Source: an uncultured Bacteroidota bacterium
GTDB lineage: Bacteria; Bacteroidota; Bacteroidia; Flavobacteriales; Flavobacteriaceae
Assembly: GCA_902618245.1 (NCBI GenBank)
Contig: CACMZR010000001.1
Location: forward strand, 124,001 to 188,000
Length of the DNA: 64,000 nucleotides
Reading direction: 5' to 3'
In this document: piece by piece, positions 15,298 to 24,146 of the stretch
Numbering within the stretch: position 1 is the first letter of the stretch
Layout: each line of letters starts with the position of its first letter
Made by a program: the position numbers and the translations under genes
The notes under the pieces: model-generated
Told to the model about the DNA's origin: nothing
The model's database searches: none
What the model saw: the letters and a program-made list of their open reading frames with translations, nothing else

Positions 15298-15549
15298 TCA
15301 TTTCTTTTTTAATTTTTTGTGTTCAATTATTTCTGGAACCCCTCCCTCGAGATCATCTATCAGAATATGTGGAGTTTGTTTTCGTATCCATTGATAAATC
15401 ACACCCCTTATAAATTCAGTTTGAGTGGGATATTTACCGAATTTGTCTTTTGCCTCGTTTGAAACGATCGCCTGTCTTATATAGTCCACGAATTGCGTTG
15501 AAGCATTAAACTTAATTTGATTACTATATTGAATTTTGGTTTTTGGCAT
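15298..15549 (-). CDS. small basic hypothetical protein, possibly DNA-binding
   Basis: An 83-residue basic protein from ATG at 15549 (MPKTKIQYSNQIKFNAS). It has a short N-terminal strand-like segment, two amphipathic helices (TQFVDYIRQAIVSNE and QTEFIRGVIYQWIRKQ) and a Lys-rich tail, which loosely resembles ribbon-helix-helix proteins. No family is recognised. It is convergent with the cysteine-rich mini-ORF, with 24 bp between stops. Confidence 0.5.
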   Translation of the reverse strand: MPKTKIQYSNQIKFNASTQFVDYIRQAIVSNEAKDKFGKYPTQTEFIRGVIYQWIRKQTPHILIDDLEGGVPEIIEHKKLKKK

Positions 15550-15790
15550 CAGAATAACTTTTTGTCAATAAAATTTTAATAGGTACCTTTCAAAAGTACT
15601 AATATTATTGAAAAAAAAATATATAAAGTCTTTTTGATGTTTTTTGTACCCAAAAACTCCTCTAGTTTATTATTTAAAAAGTAAAATTGTTATTTTTTCC
15701 ATATTTATTAATAAAAAATCCAAATTTTTAGCTATTTTATGAGATTTTTAGAGGAAAAATGCAATTTTTTACCAATTTTTTAACTTATTT
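15550..15790. other. AT-rich intergenic region, no gene seen
   Basis: About 240 bp of very AT-rich DNA with several poly-A/T runs and no convincing ORF on either strand. It serves as upstream sequence for the small minus-strand gene at 15549 and leads into module K on the plus strand. No RNA gene or clear hairpin is seen. Confidence 0.5.
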
Positions 15791-15862
15791 CATTAATTTC
15801 TGCTTCATTTAGTTTTAAAAAACATATTTGTATCTTAAAGTTTTAATCATAAATCAATTAAT
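15791..15862 (+). promoter_or_regulatory. integrase-tail/promoter module, copy K
   Basis: The minus strand reads KLNEAEIN at about 15815 to 15791, a drifted integrase tail. The plus strand continues with ATATTTGTATCTT and the leader ATCATAAATCAATTAAT directly before the ATG at 15863. Confidence 0.6.
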
Positions 15863-16636
15863 ATGAAAAATTTAATTTTTGTAGTTATACTCTTAACATC
15901 AATATTTATTCATGCTCAAACAACAGTAATGATTGCTGTTGTGCTTGAAGACGGTAAAGAAAATGAATATCTCCAGTATGAAAAAAACTGGAATAAAGTT
16001 GCTGACCAAATGGTAAAAGATAATTTGATTGCTCAATGGTCAGTATGGAAAAGAACTCCTAGAGATGGAGACGAAAATTGGGCACAATATTATGTTTTTA
16101 GAAGAACAACAAAGGAGCAGGACGAGAATCTTGATACAAATGCTTGGAAAAAGTCAACTAAATCTGCATTTAAGGGTAAAAGTCAAAAGACAATAGATAA
16201 ATTACTGTCCTCAAGCGGAATAGTCAAAGAAAACAGAAGCAGAACCTACAAATGGGTATCTGGTACTGGATGGAGAGGATTAGAATGGGAAATAGGTGAT
16301 AAGGGCTATTTTCATTTTATGAAACAAAATAATGATGATTTTGAAGATTATGAAAGATCAGTTTGGAAACCTATAGCTCAGCAACAAATTCTTGACGGTT
16401 ACAGAAAATTTTGGGGTCTTGCCAAAATCATATCAAAAAATGATAACACAAAAAAATTAGAGTCAGGTTTCACCCACATTGCATTTAATTTTATGACAAA
16501 AAAGGAAATGCCACAGGGCACAGAGTACAATATAATAGAGGACGAATTTTTAAGGAAAAAGGCTTTTGAGGGACTTCAAGCATCAAGAGAAATGCTACCT
16601 TCTGAAGAACTCACTTTAGTATATTCAACTTTTTAA
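15863..16636 (+). CDS. secreted alpha+beta (dimeric-barrel-like) protein
   Basis: A 257-residue exported protein with signal peptide MKNLIFVVILLTSIFIHAQ. It has two halves. The first shows strand TTVMIAVVLEDGKENEYLQYE, IAQWSVWKRTPRDGDENW and AQYYVFRR, and resembles the first half of the protein at 10464. The second half contains GYFHFMKQNNDDFEDYERS and GFTHIAFNFMT. The pattern is that of tandem ferredoxin-like barrels. Ligand and role are unknown. It is followed by a terminator and then a third related gene. Confidence 0.65.
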   Translation: MKNLIFVVILLTSIFIHAQTTVMIAVVLEDGKENEYLQYEKNWNKVADQMVKDNLIAQWSVWKRTPRDGDENWAQYYVFRRTTKEQDENLDTNAWKKSTKSAFKGKSQKTIDKLLSSSGIVKENRSRTYKWVSGTGWRGLEWEIGDKGYFHFMKQNNDDFEDYERSVWKPIAQQQILDGYRKFWGLAKIISKNDNTKKLESGFTHIAFNFMTKKEMPQGTEYNIIEDEFLRKKAFEGLQASREMLPSEELTLVYSTF

Positions 16637-16648
16637 TGACAAAAATTG

Positions 16649-16673
16649 ACCTTCCAAAACTGGAGGGTTTTTA
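16649..16673 (+). terminator. rho-independent terminator (variant of the shared type)
   Basis: ACCTTCC and GGAGGGT pair (one G-T) around AAAACT, followed by a T run. It is closely related to the stems at 7917, 11262 and 17546. Confidence 0.75.
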
Positions 16674-16690
16674 AATATTAGGAAATCTTT

Positions 16691-16750
16691 ATTTATCAAT
16701 TTCATGCACTTCTTTGTATATTGCTGTTTATTAACCATAAATTAATTTAA
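16691..16750 (+). promoter_or_regulatory. promoter/leader module, copy L (tail lost)
   Basis: TCTTTGTATATTG (TTTG at 16713-16716) and the leader TTAACCATAAATTAATTTAA lead directly into the ATG at 16751. Confidence 0.55.
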
Positions 16751-17521
16751 ATGAAAATATTTAATAAACTTATATTAACTTTTCTGTTAATGCTTGCTGT
16801 AAATATTTCAGCACAAGGGGTGTTTTATCTTCATGGAGTTAGTGTTCCTTACAAATTTCAAGAAAATTTTGAAAGCAATGAAAAAGAATATTTTTCTAAA
16901 CTGGCTCAAGATTATGTCAATTCTGGTAAAATGCAAGGCTGGGCTTTACTAAAAAGAGTTCCAGGCATTGGTCATGCACAAGATTATAATTATAACTATT
17001 TCTGGGTTCATGGATTTGAAAGTATTGATCAAATGGTTTCAGCACAAGCGGATCCATTTTGGAATAAATTTGAAAGTAAATTTAAAAACAAGCCAAGCGA
17101 ATTATTAAAAGAATCACAATCTAAAAAAAGTGGCATCTATTATTTTAAAACGTACGATCAGTTTAGTACAGGCCAAGGTAAATATGTAATACTAAATGAT
17201 GGAAAGGTAAAGGATATACAAATGGCTTTAGATATGGGAAAACAAACTGGTAAAATTTTTAAAAAGAATTCGAAAAAATCTGGAATGAAAGGATGGGGAG
17301 TTGCAACAATCATTGCACCTCAGGATAAACATAACACAAGTAATGTATTTTATTGGGATATATATGACACATTAGCAAATGCAATGAAACATATGGCAGG
17401 TGAAGCCGCTGTATTAGACATACCTGATGAAATGGCAGCTAAATTTTATAAAAATCTTCCAGATGGTTTCTCACACAGGAATATAACAGAAATTATTATC
17501 GGCACTACTCCTAAAGAGTAA
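16751..17521 (+). CDS. secreted alpha+beta (dimeric-barrel-like) protein
   Basis: A 256-residue exported protein with signal peptide MKIFNKLILTFLLMLAVNISAQ. The mature part has a first unit with GVFYLHGVSVPYKFQENFES, KMQGWALLKRV and NYFWVHGFES, and a second with GKYVILNDGKVKD, GWGVATIIAPQD and VFYWDIYDTL. Both halves carry the strand-helix-W-strand layout seen at 10464 and 15863. This makes three to four paralogues in the array. A clean ACCCTCC terminator follows. The family is not recognised. Confidence 0.65.
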   Translation: MKIFNKLILTFLLMLAVNISAQGVFYLHGVSVPYKFQENFESNEKEYFSKLAQDYVNSGKMQGWALLKRVPGIGHAQDYNYNYFWVHGFESIDQMVSAQADPFWNKFESKFKNKPSELLKESQSKKSGIYYFKTYDQFSTGQGKYVILNDGKVKDIQMALDMGKQTGKIFKKNSKKSGMKGWGVATIIAPQDKHNTSNVFYWDIYDTLANAMKHMAGEAAVLDIPDEMAAKFYKNLPDGFSHRNITEIIIGTTPKE

Positions 17522-17545
17522 TTTTAGATAAAATTTTGTAAAAAG

Positions 17546-17569
17546 ACCCTCCGAAATGGAGGGTTTTTT
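17546..17569 (+). terminator. rho-independent terminator (shared ACCCTCC type)
   Basis: ACCCTCC and GGAGGGT pair around a 5-base loop, followed by TTTTT. It is the same stem as at 7917 and 11262. Confidence 0.85.
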
Positions 17570-17581
17570 ATATGATATACT

Positions 17582-17641
17582 TCTTTACATTTATAGCATC
17601 AAATACTTATTTGTATATTGTAAAAATGTAATCTAATCATT
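17582..17641 (+). promoter_or_regulatory. promoter/leader module, copy M (degenerate tail)
   Basis: TTATTTGTATATTG (TTTG at 17610-17613) and a short leader ending in ATCATT lead directly into the ATG at 17642. The integrase-tail part is only faintly visible. This is the last copy before the arrangement changes. Confidence 0.5.
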
Positions 17642-18730
17642 ATGAAAAAAGCCACGCTATTCGCGATTTCCGTCCTGTTTATCTTTTGTTCAAACCCAAA
17701 AAAACAAACAAATCCAAAAATTGAAGTTTATGATCAAGTAATAACTTCTATAATTGATAATACTTCTGAGATAGAAATTTTAGGTGACTCTATTAGTTTA
17801 CCTGAAGGACCCGTTTGGGATGAAAAATCAAACTCACTTTTATTTGTAGATATAATTGCGAACAAAGTTCTTAAATGGAATCAAGATGAAGGTGTAACAG
17901 ATTATATCTTTCCAAGTGGTAATACCGGATATGCACCCAACACAAATGGTGCACTTTTGGGAGCTAATGGTCTATCGTTCAATAGTGAAAGTAAATTGAT
18001 ATTATGCCAACACGGTGACAGAAGAATAGCTATTGCAGAAAACACTCAGTCAGACAAGCCCTCATTCACAACACTTGTTGACAACTATGAAGGAAAAAAA
18101 TTAAATAGTCCTAATGATTTGACAATTGCATCAGACGGATCCATATATTTTACTGATCCACCCTTTGGATTCTTTGATCTTGGGACAGGTTCTTTTGTAG
18201 ATTCAGAATTAAAAGAACTAGAATTTTCAGGAGTTTTTAAATATGATATTCAAAAGGAAAGTTTATCTCTAATTAGCGATAAGTATTTACCCAACGGAAT
18301 TGCATTATCAAATGATGAGAAATTTCTTTATGTAAATAAAATGGGAATTTTAGATGAAGATCCCAAAATTTTAAAAATTAATTTGGATGATTTAAATGTC
18401 GAAGTATTATTTGAGGGGAAACAATTATCTGAAAAATATGGTAGCCTTTATGGTATAGGATTAGAAAATAACATCGGGAATTTTGATGGGATGAAAGTCC
18501 ATTCGTCAGGAAATATATTCACCACAGGGCCAGGAGGAATATTGGTTATTTCACCTGAAGGAAAATTATTATCAAGAATAAACTTCGGCCATGTAACAAA
18601 CTGTGCTTTTGACACTAATGAAAATTATCTTTATGTAACTGGATTTGCGGACAATCCTAAATTATATAGACTTAAGCTTAAAGAAGCCCACAATCAAATT
18701 GATGACTATCCCGATCAAGACAATGATTAA
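17642..18730 (+). CDS. SMP-30/gluconolactonase-like lipoprotein
   Basis: A 362-residue lipoprotein with lipobox FIFC near residue 16. The mature part is a six-bladed propeller of the SMP-30/gluconolactonase/LRE type: LPEGPVWDEKSNSLLFVDI opens it, SPNDLTIASDGSIYFTDPPFG marks the metal site region, LPNGIALSNDEKFLYV follows, and GNFDGMKVHSSGNIFTTG ends it. The conserved Glu, Asn and Asp residues of the metal centre are present. It would hydrolyse a sugar lactone or related ester in the periplasm, fitting the sugar-related genes that follow on the opposite strand. Confidence 0.85.
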   Translation: MKKATLFAISVLFIFCSNPKKQTNPKIEVYDQVITSIIDNTSEIEILGDSISLPEGPVWDEKSNSLLFVDIIANKVLKWNQDEGVTDYIFPSGNTGYAPNTNGALLGANGLSFNSESKLILCQHGDRRIAIAENTQSDKPSFTTLVDNYEGKKLNSPNDLTIASDGSIYFTDPPFGFFDLGTGSFVDSELKELEFSGVFKYDIQKESLSLISDKYLPNGIALSNDEKFLYVNKMGILDEDPKILKINLDDLNVEVLFEGKQLSEKYGSLYGIGLENNIGNFDGMKVHSSGNIFTTGPGGILVISPEGKLLSRINFGHVTNCAFDTNENYLYVTGFADNPKLYRLKLKEAHNQIDDYPDQDND

Positions 18731-18802
18731 TTTTATTGAAAATTATGCAGGATTTTTATCATGGTATAATTCAAAAATAAAACTAAAAGTTTTTTTAATA
18801 AT

Positions 18803-19738
18803 TTAAATATCAAATTTTGAAAGTGAGGCCCTTACCCTTTTAAGTTTGGCTCCCACCTCCATTTTGTTTAGTTTTTTATTGAAAGGTTCAACACTAACGG
18901 CCCCATTGTAACCTTTTTTTCTAATGAAATTCAAGAAGTTTTTCAAGTCAATTATCCCAGTATCTCCTGGCAACTCTCTTTCTAGGTCCATCTGAGTAGC
19001 AACAGTTCTACCTAATACTCCATCGTTTAATTGTACTGATATAATATCTTCAGCCTTTAAAAAATCAAGATCTTCATTTTTATCTTCAGCACAATAAGTG
19101 TGATAGCTATCAAGCAGATAACCTACATTATTTTTACCAGTAGCTTCAATAAGCTCTCTTAATCCTCTTGCACTATGTAAAAAGGGGTATTTGTCTCTTG
19201 CCATAAGTGTCTTTGGTCCCACATATTCTAATCCTAATTTTAGTCCAGCATCCTCTAGAACATTTGCAATTTTAGTTAATCGAGTTCTGTGATGTTCGAA
19301 ATTTTTCATGTACGGCAAAGTGTTGTGGGTAGGCATGATCCATGTCACAAAACTGGAAATATTTAAAGAAACAATTGAATCTATGTTTTTTAATAAAAAA
19401 TCATATCCCTCTTTAAACTTTGAATCTGTTGTTCCAAATTGGTCTGGTAAGCCCCCTGAGTCAAAAATGATTTCGTTTTTTTTCATTTTTTCTAAATAAG
19501 CCTTTTTATCAGTTTCTTTAAACTGAATCAGCTCTGCTATTGGTGGACTTATGGCTGAAAACTTATACTTAATTGCATAATCTAGTAATTCATTAGCTGT
19601 ACATTTAAGACCAATAGCTCCTGGACTTAGTGACGCTTTTAGGGTTTTTCGTGTACCAATTAATTCAGAAGAACTAATTAAAAATGGGCTTGTTATAGCA
19701 GCCGAAAAAGATTGAATAAACTCTCTTCTGTTTGACAT
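18803..19738 (-). CDS. Tat-exported sugar isomerase/epimerase-like TIM-barrel protein
   Basis: A 311-residue protein with a twin-arginine signal (MSNRREFIQSFSAAIT). The xylose-isomerase-like TIM barrel carries metal-site candidates in LGLEYVGPKTLMARD (Glu), GYLLDSYHTYC (Asp, His), DIISVQLNDGVLG and GAVSVEPFN (Glu). The family includes sugar isomerases, epimerases and AP endonuclease IV. Export points to a periplasmic sugar or polyol substrate. It may act with the SMP-30-like and PQQ proteins nearby, but this link is inference from position. Confidence 0.8.
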   Translation of the reverse strand: MSNRREFIQSFSAAITSPFLISSSELIGTRKTLKASLSPGAIGLKCTANELLDYAIKYKFSAISPPIAELIQFKETDKKAYLEKMKKNEIIFDSGGLPDQFGTTDSKFKEGYDFLLKNIDSIVSLNISSFVTWIMPTHNTLPYMKNFEHHRTRLTKIANVLEDAGLKLGLEYVGPKTLMARDKYPFLHSARGLRELIEATGKNNVGYLLDSYHTYCAEDKNEDLDFLKAEDIISVQLNDGVLGRTVATQMDLERELPGDTGIIDLKNFLNFIRKKGYNGAVSVEPFNKKLNKMEVGAKLKRVRASLSKFDI

Positions 19739-19777
19739 CTAATTAAATTGTATTATATATAATCTATTTTTTTAAAA

Positions 19778-20782
19778 TTAATCTGCTTTTACAAATGTGT
19801 AGGTTTCATTTCTAGTTCCATCTTCATCTTCAACATTTATAAAGGTAAATGAGATTTGTGTATCTGTGATACTATCAACTGTAGCTGAATTTACAATAGC
19901 GTTTCCTGGACCCCCAGTAACAGTAAACTCTGTTTGTTCTGCATTTCCCCAGTCCCAGTCCCCAATTGCCACAAAAACAATGTTTTCATCAGCTGCCAAT
20001 TCCATATAAATGTATGTACCGAAAGTAGAAATAACTAGTTTAGCTGATGTAGCTGGACTACAGTCTGGATCTAAAACTCCATCTTCATAGCATTCATCGT
20101 CATCAAAATAACTACTAAAGCTTCCACCTTCTGAGTCAGAATAATTGGATAAATTCCATGTACCTACAATCTTATAGTGGTTAGTACTTGTATCTGCAGT
20201 TAAAGTTTCCTCCATGGCAGGTTCTTTATCAGCAGAAAAATCGCCTTCCATTTCCTCATTATTACATGGGATACCTATACTTTCTATATCTATTATAAAA
20301 CCGTAACTAAAGCTTATATCCAGTTGACCATCCGTTTCAACAACCTCTATATCGGTAATTTCAGCAATATCTATTTCAGTGCCATCATAAAATGTTTTTA
20401 AAATAACTTTTGTTACTTTTTCGTCAACTTCAATTAATTCGTAGTTGCCATAAATCACAACAATTCCCCCTGTTTCAATACTTCCGGGAGCACTTATATT
20501 TAACAGATAGTCATTTTCTGTAAACTCTATAAAATTGTATGAACAACCATCAATTTTTTTTCCTGTCTTCGAGCTATTAATAGATGAATTTAAATTCCAT
20601 TTTCCAAAAATTGTTTTTTTAGCTTGTTCAGCATTTTGTTCAGAAACTTTTCCTGTAGCGTTGACCTCTGTGATTGCAGAGACTACCTCAGCTGTTTCTG
20701 ATTGATCGGACATTTGATCATCGGAATCTTTATTGCAGCATAAAAAGAGGAATATTATTGAGACAAAAAAAATTTTTTTCAT
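19778..20782 (-). CDS. lipoprotein with two lipocalin-like domains
   Basis: A 334-residue lipoprotein with lipobox LFLCC near residue 16 and an acidic, Glu-rich linker. Two repeats start with GKWNLNSS (about 61) and GTWNLSNYSD (about 205), each followed by beta-strands and Cys-containing turns, which matches the lipocalin-like domain found in many Bacteroidota lipoproteins. The ligand is unknown. It precedes the isomerase gene on the same strand, with about 40 bp between. Confidence 0.7.
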   Translation of the reverse strand: MKKIFFVSIIFLFLCCNKDSDDQMSDQSETAEVVSAITEVNATGKVSEQNAEQAKKTIFGKWNLNSSINSSKTGKKIDGCSYNFIEFTENDYLLNISAPGSIETGGIVVIYGNYELIEVDEKVTKVILKTFYDGTEIDIAEITDIEVVETDGQLDISFSYGFIIDIESIGIPCNNEEMEGDFSADKEPAMEETLTADTSTNHYKIVGTWNLSNYSDSEGGSFSSYFDDDECYEDGVLDPDCSPATSAKLVISTFGTYIYMELAADENIVFVAIGDWDWGNAEQTEFTVTGGPGNAIVNSATVDSITDTQISFTFINVEDEDGTRNETYTFVKAD

Positions 20783-20870
20783 TTGATAGTTAATTGAATG
20801 TTATACAACAAGATACCAAAAATTATACAGGATATCTAAATTTCAAAATATCGTTAGTAATCAAATTCAA

Positions 20871-23048
20871 CTAATTTAGGGAATAAGCCACATAAGAATC
20901 CCCTGACTTTGTTCCCATTTTTCCGCCACCACAAGCAATAACAATATATTGTTTTCCGTCTAATTCGTAAGTCATTGGTGTTGCATATCCACCAGCAGGT
21001 AATTTACTTTTCCACAACTCTTCTCCTGTGGTTTTATCAAAAGCCCTAAAATATTCGTCATTTGTTGCACCTATGAAAATTAGTCCACCTGCAGTAAGTA
21101 TTGGACCACCATAATTTTCGGTACCTGTTTTTGGAAAACCAAGCTTTGTTAACTCATCGTATTCACCAAGTGGAACTTGCCAGACAATCTCACCAATATT
21201 TAAATCAATAGCATTTAGTGTTCCCCAAGGAGGCTTAATTGCAGGATATCCATTCTCATCCATAAAACGCCCAAAATAATTAACTGAATAAGGAGAAAAA
21301 TTAGGATCAATTTCTTGTAAAGAAACCACTTCAACATTTATACTGTTGTCTTCTAAAAGGTATGCAGTTAGAAGATCAATTTGAGTTTTTGAAATTTGAG
21401 GCATGGGCATCATGCTTCCTTTCCCTTTTGAAATTATAGATGCTAAATTCAGGGCATTATATCGATTCTTTAGATTTTTTAAACTAGGAATATTAGACAT
21501 TCCATTTAAATCAGCACCATGACATCTTGAGCACTGCTGATTATAAATAACCTTCCCATAATCCTTTATTTTATCCCCATTTTCTGAAGATGATAAATCT
21601 ACTTTTTTTGCAATTGAAACCCATGGCATTTCATTAGAGTTTACATAAAGCCAGTTAGTTATGGGGTCATATGCTGCACCGCCCCATTCTGCACCACCAT
21701 CTAAACCGGGAAATGTTACTGATCTAATTTTTTCGCTATGTGGAATAAATTGGCCTTCTGAATTTAATGTTTCCCATACCTGTTTAACTGTTTTATCAAG
21801 TATTTTGTCTTTTTGGGTAGGAGTCCAAGCAAGCATAGCTTTTGCATCTGGGAACATGTCATTAATCAGGTCTTTGGAAAATTCTTGTCTTGCAAAAGGG
21901 GGTATATGAGTTGGTAAAGGTTGGGTTGGCCAAGACTTTTCTCCATCAAGTTTTGCAGATTTAACAGGAATTTCTTCTATTGGATATATCGGTTCACCTG
22001 TTAATCTATCAAAAACAAATAAGTGTCCTGATTTTGTCACTTGTGTTACAGCTTTTATCTTACTTCCATTTCGATTTATTTCAACCAAATTCGGTGGGGC
22101 TGGCAGATCCCTGTCCCACAGATCGTGATGAATGAATTGAAAATGCCAAACTCGTTCTCCATTTTTTGCATTTAACGCGATTAAAGAATTTGCAAATAAA
22201 TTTTCTCCTGATCTATTACCTCCCCAGAAATCATAAGATGCTGATCCTGTAGGAATGTAAGCAATACCAGTAGACTCATCAAGAGTCATTCCAGCCCACG
22301 AATTTGCACCTCCCATATATTTCCAAGCATCTTTTGGCCATGTTTCATAACCGTATTCTCCGGGGTGTGGAATTGTATTAAATCTCCATACCATTTCACC
22401 AGTATTTAGGTCATAAGCACGAATATGTCCTGGAGACGCTCCCGGACCCTCATGGACCCTAGAACCTTGAATTAAAATATTGTCATAAACAACTCCTGGC
22501 GTGTTGGCTATTACAATCATTTCATTGTAAGGGCGGCCTAAGTTTTTTCTAAGATCTACTTTGCCATTTTCTCCAAAAGTTTTTTCAGATTTTCCTGTCA
22601 AAGCGTCTACTGCATATATATAGCTTCCCGAGGTGTAAACTATCCTTCCGTCTTGCCCATCATCCCAATAAATTAATCCTCTATTTACACCCCACCAGCC
22701 TGGACCAGCATCCTTCCCATGATCAAATTCCCATATTTTTTTTCCAGTTTTTGCATGGATTGCAAAAAGTCTAGTTAAAGGATTTGTACCATATAGTATC
22801 GTATCAATAACAATGGGACTGCATTGTATTTGAGTTGTATTTTTAGAATTTAGAATCCCTCCAGATTTATATTCCCAAATTTTCTTTAAGCTTTTTACAT
22901 TGTTAGTATTAACCAGATTTAAACTTGAATAATGACTTCTTGATTTGTCACCTAAATATTCATTCCAGCTTTTGAAATTGTTTTTAACTTCATTGGAGTT
23001 GCAGTTTATTAATACTAGCAGAATAGATAAAAAAGTTAATTTTCTCAT
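20871..23048 (-). CDS. PQQ-dependent dehydrogenase with cytochrome c domain
   Basis: A 725-residue periplasmic lipoprotein (lipobox Cys16). The bulk is an eight-bladed quinoprotein propeller with repeated A-x-D-x-x-T-G-x-x-x-W elements (AIHAKTGKKIWEF, AYDLNTGEMVWRF, ALNAKNGERVWHF, AFDKTTGEELWKS). A cytochrome c domain is inserted at about residues 490-570, with heme motif C506-x-x-C509-H510. It would oxidise a sugar or alcohol and pass electrons to the heme. The propeller is closest in layout to membrane glucose dehydrogenases, but the substrate cannot be told. No PQQ biosynthesis genes are in the window. Confidence 0.9.
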   Translation of the reverse strand: MRKLTFLSILLVLINCNSNEVKNNFKSWNEYLGDKSRSHYSSLNLVNTNNVKSLKKIWEYKSGGILNSKNTTQIQCSPIVIDTILYGTNPLTRLFAIHAKTGKKIWEFDHGKDAGPGWWGVNRGLIYWDDGQDGRIVYTSGSYIYAVDALTGKSEKTFGENGKVDLRKNLGRPYNEMIVIANTPGVVYDNILIQGSRVHEGPGASPGHIRAYDLNTGEMVWRFNTIPHPGEYGYETWPKDAWKYMGGANSWAGMTLDESTGIAYIPTGSASYDFWGGNRSGENLFANSLIALNAKNGERVWHFQFIHHDLWDRDLPAPPNLVEINRNGSKIKAVTQVTKSGHLFVFDRLTGEPIYPIEEIPVKSAKLDGEKSWPTQPLPTHIPPFARQEFSKDLINDMFPDAKAMLAWTPTQKDKILDKTVKQVWETLNSEGQFIPHSEKIRSVTFPGLDGGAEWGGAAYDPITNWLYVNSNEMPWVSIAKKVDLSSSENGDKIKDYGKVIYNQQCSRCHGADLNGMSNIPSLKNLKNRYNALNLASIISKGKGSMMPMPQISKTQIDLLTAYLLEDNSINVEVVSLQEIDPNFSPYSVNYFGRFMDENGYPAIKPPWGTLNAIDLNIGEIVWQVPLGEYDELTKLGFPKTGTENYGGPILTAGGLIFIGATNDEYFRAFDKTTGEELWKSKLPAGGYATPMTYELDGKQYIVIACGGGKMGTKSGDSYVAYSLN

Positions 23049-23107
23049 AACTTCAAATTAATTAATTGTAAAATAAAATCATAATATCGAAGCTAATTTA
23101 TCTGAAA

Positions 23108-24001
23108 TTATCTTTCACCATTTATGTCATATCGAGATAAAAAATTCCATACCAATTCTGATGTGTTTTGCTCTTGGAAAGTTGACGTAAACCATATATG
23201 ATATCCACCAATATATTTGTAGTGTTCAACTGAAACCGAGTTATTCCCTTTATCATAAACATAATGCTCGATGGTGATATCTCCACTATTATCAAAATTT
23301 ACAATGGGCTCTTTATTTGTGTTATTAAAATTTATCCAGTAGTCTAAAGTGTTTTGAACGGAGTTATAATAATTATTTCCATTGTAAGGTAAATCTAAAT
23401 CATCTGTTCCATGTAAATGAATTACAGGCATTGGATGTAAGGTAGGTCCAGTGCAGTCTAACATTGCACCTGATACTGAAGCTACTGCAGCAATTAATTC
23501 ACTTTTATGATTGGCAAGACCATAAGCCATCATTCCTCCATTAGAATAACCTACAGCATAAATTCTTTCTAAATCAATATTGTAATTAGAGGATATTTCT
23601 TCGATAAGTGTTTCAATAAATCCAAAATCATCAACGTCACTTTTGTTATCTCCTCCATTAGGACATGCGTTCCAATGTGGCTCACCATCAAGATAAAGAC
23701 CTTGCGGATAGATTAAAATAAAATTCTCAGATTCTGATAAAATACGCATGTCTGCCTCATTCATATATTGATATGCATCACCACTAAATCCATGAAAATT
23801 TAAAACAACAGGAACGGAAAAAGAACCATCATATGAATCAGGGACATATAAAACATATTCTCTGTTTACATCCTCATGAATTATTGTTTGAAAGTTCGAA
23901 GTAGAATCGTCTGATTTTGAATAATTTTTAGTTTCACTATTAACACAACTACCAATTAAAAAAACCAAAACAATTAAAAAAAATGTTTCTTTTTTTATCA
24001 T
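23108..24001 (-). CDS. lipoprotein feruloyl-esterase/PHB-depolymerase-like hydrolase
   Basis: A 297-residue lipoprotein (lipobox GSC near residue 19) with an alpha/beta-hydrolase fold. The oxyanion region is VLNFHGFSGDAYQY, the nucleophile elbow GYSNGG, the acid lies in HLHGTDDLDLP and the His in GGYHIWF. The layout is that of LpqC/PhaC-type esterases and feruloyl esterases. It sits directly upstream of the PQQ dehydrogenase gene on the same strand, about 60 bp away, so the two may be co-expressed. The substrate is unknown. Confidence 0.85.
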   Translation of the reverse strand: MIKKETFFLIVLVFLIGSCVNSETKNYSKSDDSTSNFQTIIHEDVNREYVLYVPDSYDGSFSVPVVLNFHGFSGDAYQYMNEADMRILSESENFILIYPQGLYLDGEPHWNACPNGGDNKSDVDDFGFIETLIEEISSNYNIDLERIYAVGYSNGGMMAYGLANHKSELIAAVASVSGAMLDCTGPTLHPMPVIHLHGTDDLDLPYNGNNYYNSVQNTLDYWINFNNTNKEPIVNFDNSGDITIEHYVYDKGNNSVSVEHYKYIGGYHIWFTSTFQEQNTSELVWNFLSRYDINGER

Positions 24002-24146
24002 TTTAAAAAGTTTTTAGACCCTACATGTAATCAATTTATCAATGTGTGTCTTAATAGAAATTTAAAAATAATTATATTTGAGATTATTAAAGCAGCCTGC
24101 TAAAAATATTTATCGATGTAGCCGCTACGCTACCATTCTAACTAAA

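Noticed and set aside
6281-17641. The repeated modules as an integron attC array
   Set aside because: The repeats show an integrase tail and promoter-like block, not the paired inverted R and L boxes of attC sites, and the recombinase at 2477 has no visible features of an integron integrase.
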